Assembly: GCF_007859735.1 (NCBI RefSeq)
Contig: NZ_SIHI01000001.1
Span: forward strand, 2,074,119 to 2,138,118
DNA from: Thalassoglobus neptunius
GTDB lineage: Bacteria > Planctomycetota > Planctomycetia > Planctomycetales > Planctomycetaceae
Length of the DNA: 64,000 nucleotides
Direction: 5' to 3'
Part shown: piece by piece, positions 1-8,726 of the stretch
Layout: each line of letters opens with the position of its first letter
Position numbering within the stretch: position 1 is the first letter of the stretch
The notes under the pieces: model-generated
What the model was told of the DNA's origin: nothing
The model's input: the letters and a program-made list of their open reading frames with translations, nothing else
Database searches by the model: none
Made by a program: the position numbers and the translations under genes

Positions 1-1
1 C

Positions 2-169
2 CATTCAGGAAGAGAACTCCTTTTTCGATTCCAGTCGATCGGTCAGTCTTCGGAAGGAAGCAGACTGATGACGAAATCGCTGCTCGTCCGCTTTGTATTG
101 TCGGATGATTGTTGTCGTGCACTGTCGGTTGTCACTGAAAGCTTCCCGTCCGAAGCAAGCGATTTGTGA
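2..169 (+). CDS. Possible 3' end of an upstream gene
   Basis: The frame starting at base 2 is open from the window edge to a TGA at 167-169, 55 codons, and its stop overlaps the GTG start of the next gene (GTGA). That arrangement is what a coupled upstream gene would look like. An alternative is a 33-codon small ORF starting at ATG 68, which has a good ribosome binding site (GGAAGGAAG, 52-60). No domain is recognisable in the 55 residues, so neither reading can be confirmed without the sequence to the left. Confidence 0.3.
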   Translation, partial: HSGRELLFRFQSIGQSSEGSRLMTKSLLVRFVLSDDCCRALSVVTESFPSEASDL

Positions 170-1170
170 ATAAGGATTTCATCGTGGACATCACCAAGAC
201 TCACATTCAGTCAGACTGGGAAGTCAGTAAGCCACTTCTTTCCTGTGTCTATCATCCAGAAGGCGAGTTCGTTTTCACCGGTTGTGAAGACTATTGCGTC
301 TGGCGAGTCAAGGTGTCCGACGGGACTAAAGAGCAACTCGATTGTGATGCCTGGGTCAGAGCGATCGGGATCGCAGACTCCGGAAACATGTTGATCACAG
401 GGGGCTACGACGGCCGGCTTATCTTCTGGGAAGGAATTCTTTCGACTCCCAAAATTCGCAAGTCAATCGAGGCACACGATGGCTGGATTCGAGCCATCGC
501 AGTCAGTCCGGATCAGTCGTTGGTGGCGAGCGTGGGAAACGATCTCGTCGTGCGAGTCTGGAACACTTCAGACGGAGCCTTGCAGCACGAATTTCGGGGC
601 CATGAGTCGCATATCTACAACGTCTGTTTTCATCCAATTGAGCCGCATCTGGTGTCGGGTGATTTGATGGGGCAACTCATTGCGTGGAACATTGAGAAGG
701 GAGCACAGGAGAGGTCCTGGAAGGCAGAGTCGCTGTCAAAATATGACAATGGGTTCAGAGCGCAAATCGGCGGGTTCCGAGGTTTGACGTTTCGTTCCGA
801 TGGGCAATCTCTCGCCGGTTCCGGGATTACAAAAGTCTCCAATGCTTTCGCCGGGATCGGAAATCCCTCCGTCGTAGTCTTCGACTATCCCGACGTAGAA
901 AAGGTGGCGGAATACCTGACGAAAGAACCGCTGCGGGGAGTCGCCTGGAATGTGCGTCTTCACCCTGAGGGAACAATTATCAGCGGATGCGGTGGAAGCG
1001 GGGGACGCTTGCTGTTTTGGAAACCGGGGCAAACTGAACAGGTCCACCAGCTGAAGCTTCCTTCCGATATGCGGGACCTGGATCTCTCTGCAGACGGGAA
1101 GCGTGTCGCTGTTGCGCTGGCAAATGGTCATCTTGCGATTTGCCTGATGGATGAAAAATCGCCATCATAA
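166..1170 (+). CDS. WD40 repeat protein
   Basis: A 334-residue protein made almost wholly of WD40 repeats. At least five blades end in recognisable W-D-like strands (DYCVWRV near 45, GRLIFWEG near 90, LVVRVWNT near 125, GQLIAWNIE near 170, GRLLFWKPG near 285), consistent with one seven-bladed beta-propeller. There is no signal peptide or membrane segment, so it is probably cytoplasmic and acts as a protein-interaction scaffold; the partner is unknown. GTG start at 166 is chosen because it overlaps the stop of the preceding frame. A hairpin resembling a terminator follows at about 1190-1239. Confidence 0.85.
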   Translation: MNKDFIVDITKTHIQSDWEVSKPLLSCVYHPEGEFVFTGCEDYCVWRVKVSDGTKEQLDCDAWVRAIGIADSGNMLITGGYDGRLIFWEGILSTPKIRKSIEAHDGWIRAIAVSPDQSLVASVGNDLVVRVWNTSDGALQHEFRGHESHIYNVCFHPIEPHLVSGDLMGQLIAWNIEKGAQERSWKAESLSKYDNGFRAQIGGFRGLTFRSDGQSLAGSGITKVSNAFAGIGNPSVVVFDYPDVEKVAEYLTKEPLRGVAWNVRLHPEGTIISGCGGSGGRLLFWKPGQTEQVHQLKLPSDMRDLDLSADGKRVAVALANGHLAICLMDEKSPS

Positions 1171-1189
1171 GCTTGAACTCGTCCCGAAT

Positions 1190-1239
1190 CTGTGTGTGCT
1201 CAACGGACGCCTTGAAGTCTCGGTTGAGTCACACAGTTT
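1190..1239 (+). terminator. Probable terminator after WD40 gene
   Basis: CTGTGTG (1190-1196) and CTCAAC (1199-1204) pair with GTTGAG (1223-1228) and CACACAG (1230-1236), leaving a small TG/T internal loop, then TTT. The T-tract is short. A second inverted repeat, GTCGCAC/GTGCGAC (1241-1247 and 1269-1275), lies just downstream. Confidence 0.4.
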
Positions 1240-1363
1240 CGTCGCACTTACGAGATGATTCGAACTTCGTGCGACCGAGTCACTGAACGGTTGAGTCCTG
1301 TTCCTCGCCGTCGATAATTCCAAGCATCACCAACCAGTCAGATTCAATTGCGCACTCTTGAAT

Positions 1364-1404
1364 TGGTCTTCGCGAATTCGTCAGAGCAGGCGGGGCGAAA
1401 ACCA
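1364..1404. repeat. Short hairpin repeat, family 2, copy 1
   Basis: TGGTCTTCG at 1364-1372 pairs (one mismatch) with CGAAAACCA at 1396-1404. The core TGGTCTTCGCGAATTCG is identical over 17 bases to the copy at 60477 and 13 bases of it recur at 62346. The rest of the 1171-1496 gap holds the terminator-like hairpins and presumably the sulfatase promoter, which I cannot place. Confidence 0.5.
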
Positions 1405-1496
1405 TCTCAAGCAATCCAGGCGAAGGCACAGGCACGAGCAACTTGCTTTGGTTTGTCTTCGCTTTTACGAAATTGATCGAGAAGAAAGTTCCCTCC

Positions 1497-2915
1497 ATGT
1501 TGCGTGGTTATGGCTTCGTCGTTGTGTCTTCATTGGCGTTCATGTTTGCTTGGTCCGGTGAGCAAGCTTCATTTGCCGACGAGAGCAAACGTCCGAATAT
1601 CGTGTTCATTCTGGCGGATGATCTGGGAATCGGAGACTTAGGATTCTATGGACAAGAGCGAATTCAAACTCCGCATATCGATCAGATGTTTTCTGAGGGG
1701 ATGGAGTTTACACAGCATTACTCCGGGTCGACGGTGTGTGCTCCTTCCAGAAGTTGTCTGATGACAGGTCTTCACACCGGTCATACTTACATGAGAGGAA
1801 ACGGTGCCGAAGTTGTTCTGAGAGACGATCCAGAAGATCGGACAGTCGCTTCGGCGCTTCAGGAAGCTGGCTATGCGACCGCGATGATCGGTAAGTCCTG
1901 TGTGTCGGGAGGAATGTCGGAACTCGACTTGCCGAACCGAAAAGGATTTGATCACTTCTTTGGAGTGTTGAGTCACACCGAAGCTCATCATTACTTCCCG
2001 AAAGTCGTTTACCGAAACGGTCAGACGATCCCGCTGCCTGGAAATTCGGAGCACGAAGGAGATCAGTATTGCCACGACTTGTATCTCGAAGAAGCGAAGA
2101 ACTGGATTCGTGAGCATTCCGATGAGTCATTCTTTCTTCTGTATTCGGCCCACATCCCGCATGTCAGCCTCTATGCTCCTGAGGAATGGAAAGAGAAGTA
2201 TCGCGGAAAATTTGAAGAGACTCCTGTGACCAACCAGAAGCACTACCGAAACGAACCGGAACCGCTGACGACATGGGCGGCTATGGTCAGTCGTTTGGAT
2301 TGGGAAGTCGGACAGATCTTAAAAACACTGAACGATTTGAACATCGCGGAGAATACCCTCGTCATCTTCACCAGCGACAATGGAGCAACCGAAGCGGGTG
2401 GGCATTCGGAGAAGTCGTTTGAGTCTTCCGGTCTGTTGCGAGGTGCCAAGCGAGATTTGTACGAAGGGGGAATTCGGACTCCCATGGTGGCATGGTGGCC
2501 GGGAACGATTCCTGCCGGTTCGGACAGCGATCACATCTCAGCATTCTGGGACTTTTTCCCCACAGCGTGTGAGCTGGCCGGTGCGGATGTTCCATCAGGT
2601 CTTGATGGAATTTCCTACGCTCCAACATTGCTTGGAAACAATCAAGACCAGCAGCAGCATCCCTGGCTCTATTGGGAGTTCTTCGAAAAGGGCGGAAAAC
2701 GTGCCGTTCGCATGGGCAACTGGAAAGCTGTGCAACTCGATATGCTCAAGAAACGTCCGAGTCCGATCGAACTCTATCATCTTGGAATCGATCCGCGCGA
2801 ATCGAACGATGTCGCTGAGGATTATCCGAACATCGTTGAAGTGGCCAAGCAGATCTTCGAAGAAGCGAGAACGGAGTCACCGATCAGCCGGTTCAACTGG
2901 TCGTCCGACGAGTAA
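1497..2915 (+). CDS. Secreted sulfatase (formylglycine type)
   Basis: Alkaline phosphatase superfamily sulfatase that would hydrolyse sulfate esters, in planctomycetes usually of algal or other polysaccharides. From the ATG at 1497 the protein has 472 residues with an N-terminal hydrophobic signal peptide (about 1-27). Metal ligands D41-D42 lie in ILADDLG, and C81 in CAPSR is the residue converted to formylglycine. A second metal site is in FTSDNGA. I prefer ATG 1497 over the longer TTG frame at 1443 because it puts the signal peptide first. The usual GKWHLG motif reads GKSCVSGG (K133 kept, His position changed), so substrate contacts may differ. No anaerobic or FGE-type maturase gene is in the window. 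Confidence 0.9.
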   Translation: MLRGYGFVVVSSLAFMFAWSGEQASFADESKRPNIVFILADDLGIGDLGFYGQERIQTPHIDQMFSEGMEFTQHYSGSTVCAPSRSCLMTGLHTGHTYMRGNGAEVVLRDDPEDRTVASALQEAGYATAMIGKSCVSGGMSELDLPNRKGFDHFFGVLSHTEAHHYFPKVVYRNGQTIPLPGNSEHEGDQYCHDLYLEEAKNWIREHSDESFFLLYSAHIPHVSLYAPEEWKEKYRGKFEETPVTNQKHYRNEPEPLTTWAAMVSRLDWEVGQILKTLNDLNIAENTLVIFTSDNGATEAGGHSEKSFESSGLLRGAKRDLYEGGIRTPMVAWWPGTIPAGSDSDHISAFWDFFPTACELAGADVPSGLDGISYAPTLLGNNQDQQQHPWLYWEFFEKGGKRAVRMGNWKAVQLDMLKKRPSPIELYHLGIDPRESNDVAEDYPNIVEVAKQIFEEARTESPISRFNWSSDE

Positions 2916-2957
2916 ACCGTTTCCGTGGTTGTTGAGTGCTTGTGATCATCGGTGAGT

Positions 2958-2984
2958 GCAGTGCCTGCTAATGCGAGGCACTGC
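2958..2984. terminator. Hairpin between convergent genes
   Basis: Perfect 9-bp inverted repeat GCAGTGCCT/AGGCACTGC with a 9-base loop, in the 89-base gap between the convergent sulfatase and membrane fusion protein genes. It lacks a T-run on either strand, so it may be a weak or factor-assisted terminator. Confidence 0.35.
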
Positions 2985-3004
2985 CAACCCAAAAAGAAAG
3001 TGCT

Positions 3005-4558
3005 CTAATCGAGGAAGGCCAGCCATCCGGAAGTGCCATCGCGGGCATCGGTTCGATCTTGAAGTGATGCAATTAGAGAAGCACACGTGACTCGTGGCTT
3101 GGTGACGACTTGCTCACCTTCTTCGAGACCGCTGATGATTTCGATTTGAGAATCGTCGTTGATTCCGACTTCGACAATTCTCTCTTCGACATAGTCTCCG
3201 CTTTTGACGAAGGAGTAGTAATCCCCTCCGATTTCGACGACAGATTGATGGGGAACGCGGAGGGCATTTTCTCGCTGTTCGGAGATGATCGTGACATCCG
3301 CTGACAGCCCGGGAGCGATGGTCCGAGCGAGTTCCGGATCGATGTCGAGAGCGACGGTCACTTTGTATTCTCGAAGATGGTAGTTCGGGTAACGACCATT
3401 CGTCGGAATTTTGGAAACGTGACTCACTGTGCCGCGGAAAGGCGTCTCCTGAAGTGCGTCGATCGTGACGATTGCATCAGAGTCATGATTGATCAACCGG
3501 ATATTGGACTCGTGCACTCGAAGTTCCACTTTGAGATTGTCTCGGTCGGGGATGTGTGCGATCTGCTGGAGGTACCGAACTCGGCTTCCTTCTTCGATCC
3601 CTTGGGCGGAACTCGAATTCTCTCGAGCATGAATGACTTCGCCGGCGTTCCTGGCGATGATCTTGCACGCCTCGATATTGGACTTCAGGCGTTCCTGATA
3701 AGCCTTATAGATGTTGTAGGATCGTTCTCTGGAACTGAGAGTGATCTGCCGGCTGAGTTCTGCTGATCGGGCGGCGATTTTGACTCGTTCCAGATTTCGC
3801 TCTGCTTCCTGGCTCTGAGCGACATACTGAGTCATGTTCCGGACGTAAGTGTGGTCGGTGTAGATGTTGAGTGCGTCTGTCGCTTGCGCGTACTTGTTCT
3901 CTTCGCGGATCACTTTCAGCCGTTCCGCTTCGCAATCATCGTGCGCTCGGTATCCACGTTTGAACATGGAAAGCGTGAACTCGTAAGACTTTTGAGCCCT
4001 CGCCATTGTTTCTTCAGCAAGGACTTTCGCACTCTCCAGCTGATGCAGTTTCTGCGGATGTTCCGCGTTCACATATGCATCCAGCTTGAGCTTGGCGAGT
4101 TCGAGTTTGAGTTCGGCGGCGGCAATTTTGCTCTCGTTGGTGAGAACCTGGATGTTGAGATTTTCTCGTGCCTGTTCGAGAGCGGCAATCGAGTTGATGT
4201 AGCGGACTTCGCGTTCCTGAAGCCGTTCGCGCAAGTCTGCGTCGTCGAGGACAGCGATCACGTCACCCGGCTGGACATACGTTCCCTCGGGGACGATTTC
4301 GACGATGGTCGTCGACCATTCGCAGTTGCTGGTGAGAGTGTTTCGTTCAGCGCTTTGGAGTTCACCCTGCTGAGTGACGACTTGATCGATGTGACCTCTC
4401 GTCACGACAGCAAATCCGTCCTCGGCAACAACAAGCGGTTTCTCCGCAACACCCCAACTGGCGATGGGGACGCTCATTACCATGAGCGTGAGGATGACGA
4501 CCAGAGAAAGCAGAATTTTTCCGCTGCGCTGGGAACCAACGTGTGTGGTAGGTTTCAT
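3005..4558 (-). CDS. HlyD-type membrane fusion protein
   Basis: Periplasmic adaptor of an efflux or ABC/RND export system. Residues after a short basic N-terminus form one membrane anchor (about 15-40), followed by a barrel-sandwich/lipoyl half (GDVIAVLDDADL), a long alpha-helical hairpin rich in E, K, R and A (roughly 110-320), the second lipoyl half, and a beta-barrel/membrane-proximal part ending in SGLEEGEQVV, a signature of RND adaptors. The ATG at 4558 is chosen over the upstream TTG at 4567. No partner inner-membrane pump or outer-membrane channel gene is adjacent; the upstream neighbour encodes Hsp70. The substrate is unknown. Confidence 0.85.
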   Translation of the reverse strand: MKPTTHVGSQRSGKILLSLVVILTLMVMSVPIASWGVAEKPLVVAEDGFAVVTRGHIDQVVTQQGELQSAERNTLTSNCEWSTTIVEIVPEGTYVQPGDVIAVLDDADLRERLQEREVRYINSIAALEQARENLNIQVLTNESKIAAAELKLELAKLKLDAYVNAEHPQKLHQLESAKVLAEETMARAQKSYEFTLSMFKRGYRAHDDCEAERLKVIREENKYAQATDALNIYTDHTYVRNMTQYVAQSQEAERNLERVKIAARSAELSRQITLSSRERSYNIYKAYQERLKSNIEACKIIARNAGEVIHARENSSSAQGIEEGSRVRYLQQIAHIPDRDNLKVELRVHESNIRLINHDSDAIVTIDALQETPFRGTVSHVSKIPTNGRYPNYHLREYKVTVALDIDPELARTIAPGLSADVTIISEQRENALRVPHQSVVEIGGDYYSFVKSGDYVEERIVEVGINDDSQIEIISGLEEGEQVVTKPRVTCASLIASLQDRTDARDGTSGWLAFLD

Positions 4559-4585
4559 GGTGGCCAAACCTTCAGATGCGTGTTT

Positions 4586-4630
4586 TCATCGCGATGGTGG
4601 GATGACAGCCGGGAGCTGTCTGTGCGATGA
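4586..4630. promoter_or_regulatory. Nested dyad upstream of the adaptor gene
   Basis: TCATCGC (4586-4592) and GCGATGA (4624-4630) flank a second hairpin GACAGC-cggga-GCTGTC (4604-4620). It sits 28-72 bases upstream of the adaptor start on the minus strand and about 230 bases after the Hsp70 stop. It could be a leader structure, an operator or a weak terminator; there is no T-run to decide. Confidence 0.25.
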
Positions 4631-4858
4631 AAGGTGGGTGTGGGGAGCATTTCAGATTGCCCCCGCTGAGGAATCAATTGTACGACAGAGCGGGTCGAAT
4701 GTCCAATCGACTCTATCGCCACAGCTTCCCAATCGGAAGAGTTCCTCGACCGGGCAGTTCATAATCGGCCGAAACCGGATCTCCCGGTCTGTTTTCGGGG
4801 GACCGCGACGGTTTGCCCAAATGCAATTTTTATTCTGGAAATCTCTGTTGATTCCCAA

Positions 4859-6817
4859 CTATGGATTTGAGCGGGGAGGACGACGTTTTCGCGAAGATGA
4901 TTTGGAACAGTTTTGACACCGATGTTGCTTATCCAGAGGGTGACCGCATTGGTTGCACAGCGGGATCGGTCGTTCGGCTCGTTCGAGTTGCGTTGTCGAC
5001 TTGAGCTTCGGTGGCGCCTTCTTTCGACTTGATCGTGACGTCTTTGGTGTCGATGTCTTGACGGCCGAGGCAGCGGCTTTCTTTTCGACAGCGCTTTTCA
5101 TCGGGACCGAAGAATGGGCTAACTCGTCCGCACTGGAAGATCCTTGCATCGGTGCGGAGCGTTCCCGTTCAAGCGACGGTGCGGAAACGGGTGGTTGGGA
5201 TTGTTCCGGCTCCTGATCCAGTTCGGTGTCGAGATCCATTTCGAAGTCATCATTCAACACCTGATCATCGACCGGAGCTTCGGGTGGGGCAGTTTCGGTT
5301 TCCCCGGGACGAACGATCGTGGCGCGTGCTTCTCGACCACTTGTCGTTTCAATGGCCGAGACGCGCAGCCGACCCTGTTCGTTGTAACCGATCGTGACCG
5401 AAATCGGTGATTTCATGGGAAGGTTCGGGGGAAGATCATCGATCAGGCAGTCGCCGAGTTCAACGAATTCTTCGCCCTGGCTGGCTCCGCTTTCGACGAT
5501 ATGAAGATGAACACGCTTCTGGTTTTCCCGAACTGTTCCAAAGTCTTGCTTGTAGATACAAGGCAGCTGTGTGTTCGATGGAATCAAATAGTGCGGGCGG
5601 AGAAGATCGGTTTCGGGGTCACGGATCAGAATCCCGAGGCCTCGCCCGGTCACGCTTCTCTGCTGAAAGTTTTGAAGTCGCGCGGATGCCGTATCGTCCA
5701 GCGACGACTGCTGAAGTCGTTGCCCACTGAGGAGCATTCCTGCGTAATACGCTGCACCGTTGGCAATGGACTGGTCGGGGGAAAGAGTCGTGTTGAGAGT
5801 TGTTCCGCTGATGTTTTGAAGCATCTCCCGGACCATGGGCATTCGGGAAGCTCCGCCGGTGACGAGTACTGAGTCGACATGTGCCCAACCAAGTTTGTGG
5901 TCTTTGAGCATCTGTCGCGTGATTTCTTCGGTTCGATCGACCAGGCCCTTGGAAAGCATTTCAAAGGTCTCTCGAGAAATGGCGAAGGTCTTTCTGCGAC
6001 CATCATGTTGCACGAGAATCGATGCTCGCGGCCGAACACTTAAGCTTCGTTTCACTTGCTCGATTTCAGTGGCGAGCGCCTGCATACTCTCACGGTCGAT
6101 CCTTGGATCACTAATAGAATCTTCGACGTATCGGTCACAGGCGAATTCTTCGAGAACCTTGTTCCAGTCGAGTCCCCCCAGACGCAAGTCTCCTCCGGAG
6201 GCGATGACGGTGACTTCGTTCTGGTTGTAGCGGACAAGGGAGAGGTCAAAGGTTCCGCCGCCGAGATCGAACACCATGACGGTCTGTTCGTTGGCCAATT
6301 CGGCGAACCACATTCCATCGCTCAGAACATGGCACATTGCCGTCGCGACCGGCTCGTTAATGATGTCTACTCGATCGAGACCAGCTTCGAGTCCGGCCTC
6401 AACGGTCAGTTGTCTCTGGACATCACTGAACTGGGCAGGCACCGTGATCACCGCGCAATGGATTCGGCCGAGTCGTTCTTCTGCAGACTCGAGAAGTTTC
6501 TTCAGGATGAAGGCGGAAATGTCCTTGGGACGGTAGACCTTGTGGTCCATGATCCATGTCTTGTTCGGATCGCCCATGAATCGTTTCGCGTGTCGAACGA
6601 CGCGGTCAGGCATCATCACTGCGTTGCGAAGAGCTTCGGTTCCGACGACAACTTCATCACCGTCGAAAAGAACGACCGACGGAGTTGAGAGTTCCCCTTC
6701 AGAGTTGGGGATCGGGACCGGTTGACCGCTCGGCGTTAAATGGGAAATGCACGAGTATGTGGTCCCAAGGTCAATGCCGATCGGATGGACGCGCTTCTTT
6801 GTGCGATTCAATGACAT
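4859..6817 (-). CDS. Hsp70-family chaperone with C-terminal zinc ribbon
   Basis: DnaK-like ATPase. The nucleotide-binding domain is intact: phosphate-1 loop GIDLGTTYSCIS near the start, phosphate-2 loop VFDLGGGTFDLS, adenosine motif VLVTGGASRMP. It is followed by a recognisable beta substrate-binding region (about 385-500), but the alpha-helical lid of DnaK is absent. In its place is an approximately 130-residue acidic, then Pro/Ser/Lys-rich linker ending in a CxxC-x(8)-CxxC zinc ribbon (CNQCGHPLDKQHRCQNC) and a basic tail. ATG 6817 is preferred to TTG 6844; neither has a convincing ribosome binding site. No DnaJ or GrpE gene is adjacent, so this is likely an accessory Hsp70 rather than the main DnaK. 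Confidence 0.85.
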   Translation of the reverse strand: MSLNRTKKRVHPIGIDLGTTYSCISHLTPSGQPVPIPNSEGELSTPSVVLFDGDEVVVGTEALRNAVMMPDRVVRHAKRFMGDPNKTWIMDHKVYRPKDISAFILKKLLESAEERLGRIHCAVITVPAQFSDVQRQLTVEAGLEAGLDRVDIINEPVATAMCHVLSDGMWFAELANEQTVMVFDLGGGTFDLSLVRYNQNEVTVIASGGDLRLGGLDWNKVLEEFACDRYVEDSISDPRIDRESMQALATEIEQVKRSLSVRPRASILVQHDGRRKTFAISRETFEMLSKGLVDRTEEITRQMLKDHKLGWAHVDSVLVTGGASRMPMVREMLQNISGTTLNTTLSPDQSIANGAAYYAGMLLSGQRLQQSSLDDTASARLQNFQQRSVTGRGLGILIRDPETDLLRPHYLIPSNTQLPCIYKQDFGTVRENQKRVHLHIVESGASQGEEFVELGDCLIDDLPPNLPMKSPISVTIGYNEQGRLRVSAIETTSGREARATIVRPGETETAPPEAPVDDQVLNDDFEMDLDTELDQEPEQSQPPVSAPSLERERSAPMQGSSSADELAHSSVPMKSAVEKKAAASAVKTSTPKTSRSSRKKAPPKLKSTTQLERAERPIPLCNQCGHPLDKQHRCQNCSKSSSRKRRPPRSNP

Positions 6818-6960
6818 GAGCAGCTTTTCGAATTTCGAGTCCAATACCGGAGTTTGAATAATTCAAATGATAACACCCGTGAATCAATTGAACCAAGTCA
6901 CCGGTTGAGAACCTGTCTGGCGAATGCGATCAATGAAACGGGATTAATCACCCGGAAGTG

Positions 6961-6995
6961 CATTCGTCGAACCCTTGATCCGGGTTACGCGAATG
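6961..6995. promoter_or_regulatory. Long dyad upstream of the Hsp70 gene
   Basis: Inverted repeat CATTCG-tcg-AACCC-ttgatcc-GGGTT-acg-CGAATG, eleven paired positions around a 3x3 internal loop. It lies about 145 bases upstream of the Hsp70 start, within the 367-base gap 6845-7211, which otherwise shows no gene and no CIRCE element. It has the symmetry of a protein operator, but the regulator is not known. Confidence 0.3.
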
Positions 6996-7211
6996 CGCTC
7001 CAATGACCTGGCTGAGACAGCGAGTGTGCCCTATTCAAGAAACGGCGATCAGCGGACCGATTTAACACCCCTCATGTGGCCGATTCTCAGAAGTACAGAA
7101 TAGCGAAGCGGACAACACGTTGCGAAGCGGTCTTCCCGGATTTGCAAGAACACGCGGAGGACACGAAGAATGTAAATTTCATCGCGTGCAGGGAAATCAT
7201 CTCAGGATGGT

Positions 7212-8261
7212 CTAAAACTCGTCGATGTTTTGACCGTCAGCCCGGTCGAGAAGATTGCGATAGACAAGAGAGGTAATATTTTCGCTTAGAAATCGCACAG
7301 AGCCATCACAGAGAAGAAATTGAGCTCCGCCTGGATGGTGGCTTCCGAACCCGCCGGGATCGAACGCATACGAAGCTGGCAATTCAGGTTCCGGAGGACG
7401 AACAGGGGCTTCTGCTTCTTCTGCACCCATCGAGCCTTCGTCCTCAGCCTCGTCTGTGCCGTATCCACCATATCCGGAATAGCCAGCACCGTATCCTCCT
7501 CCATAACCGCCGTTGCCGAAGTCCTTCTGTGTGTTCCAATCAACCGAATCACGTGACTTCTGACCGGTCGCAATCGCGGTCAGGTCATTGTAGTAGCGGC
7601 TTCCTTCGGGAGTTTCATTGATCGCAGCTCCGCCATTGCGAAGACTCGATCTGGTCCCCGATGCCCATCCGAGATCTTGCGGATTCCGGATCGCTTCTCC
7701 GGCGAGAATCGTTGAAGCTGTTCCGTCATAAATGTCGTTGTACGCAGTCCGACTATTCAGAAAGAGAACTCCGTGATTATTGACGTCAATCGGAGCAGCC
7801 ACAGGATGGTGATTTCCTGCATAGCTACTGAGGGCCACACCATGATTCTCTGGGACAGCGTTTCGTGCAGTTGATTGAGAAGGGCAAAGATACGTCGAAA
7901 TGACAGTCTTACGAGCAGTCAGATTTTTCTCTGCGTAGATGCTGAGAGTCGGATCAATTGCTGAGAAGAGATTGGGTGCTTCAATGTACGGAAGAATCGA
8001 AATCAGCCAGCCGTGGTGATACCCCTCGGGAAACTGCTCAATCGGGCCAGTCAAGTTGACGACTCCGGGAGGAAAAACCTCATGGGAGGCTTGATAGCTG
8101 TGAACGGCGAAACCGATTTGTAGCAAGTTGTTCTTGCACTGCATTCTGTGGGCTGCTTCACGTGCCTGCTGAACAGCGGGCAGCAGCAGTGCAACGAGGA
8201 TCGCCATAATGGCAATGACAACGAGCAATTCGATGAGTGTGAATCCGGTCCGTCTGGACAC
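7212..8261 (-). CDS. DUF1559 pseudopilin-like protein
   Basis: Planctomycete-specific family with a type IV pilin/type II secretion N-terminus: SRRTGFTLIELLVVIAIMAIL at the start is a prepilin peptidase site (G followed by F-T-L-I-E) plus hydrophobic helix. The C-terminal family motif with HHPGGAQFLLCDGSVRFL is present. GTG 8261 is chosen because GGAGAG lies five bases upstream; the TTG at 8276 has no such site. Unusual is a low-complexity insertion near residues 235-285 of Gly-Tyr repeats followed by an acidic, Pro/Glu-rich stretch. Probably exported and surface- or envelope-associated; molecular function of the family is not established. Confidence 0.9.
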   Translation of the reverse strand: MSRRTGFTLIELLVVIAIMAILVALLLPAVQQAREAAHRMQCKNNLLQIGFAVHSYQASHEVFPPGVVNLTGPIEQFPEGYHHGWLISILPYIEAPNLFSAIDPTLSIYAEKNLTARKTVISTYLCPSQSTARNAVPENHGVALSSYAGNHHPVAAPIDVNNHGVLFLNSRTAYNDIYDGTASTILAGEAIRNPQDLGWASGTRSSLRNGGAAINETPEGSRYYNDLTAIATGQKSRDSVDWNTQKDFGNGGYGGGYGAGYSGYGGYGTDEAEDEGSMGAEEAEAPVRPPEPELPASYAFDPGGFGSHHPGGAQFLLCDGSVRFLSENITSLVYRNLLDRADGQNIDEF

Positions 8262-8624
8262 GTTCTCTCCAATCAAAATCCCCGGGACAGTTCAATGAAC
8301 GACAGTTTAACGAACGTCAGCCTCGGCATTACGATCGAGACATGAAAGTCATGATCTTTGACGAGGTTAGACGAATCACTCCAGGAACTTCCGGATGTCT
8401 GGTCGTCGGCTGAGCTGGATCGTTCAGCTTATGACTACGGCGAAAGCTCCTTGTCTGTTGGTCTAATTTCGCGAGTTTGATGGAATTGTGCAATTCGCAA
8501 ACGCAAGGTCAGACTGAGCTTTGAAGCCGGGACTCGTTTCGGAAGTGATATCGCTTCCGTAAGAGGGGAAGAGTTCGCACACCAGAATGCTCTTGCAAGG
8601 TCGCGGGACAGATTCACTCGCGAC

Positions 8625-8660
8625 AAAAAAAGAACCCCGATGGCCGAAGCCACCGGGGCT
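8625..8660 (-). terminator. Intrinsic terminator of the DUF1549-DUF1501 pair
   Basis: On the minus strand a 10-bp GC-rich stem (8649-8658 with 8635-8644) closed by a TTCG tetraloop is followed by AGAACC-free T-run (A-run 8625-8631 on the plus strand). It is 67 bases beyond the DUF1501 stop. The remaining gap 8277-8726 shows no other gene and should contain the DUF1559 promoter. Confidence 0.85.
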
Positions 8661-8726
8661 GCTACTGCACCAACACAGTGCAGTCGCGCGGGCGAAGAAT
8701 TTTCGAACCTGATTTCGAGCGAAGGA

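Noticed and set aside
6845-7211. CIRCE heat-shock operator upstream of the Hsp70 gene
   Set aside because: No TTAGCACTC-N9-GAGTGCTAA-like sequence is present; only the unrelated dyad at 6961-6995.
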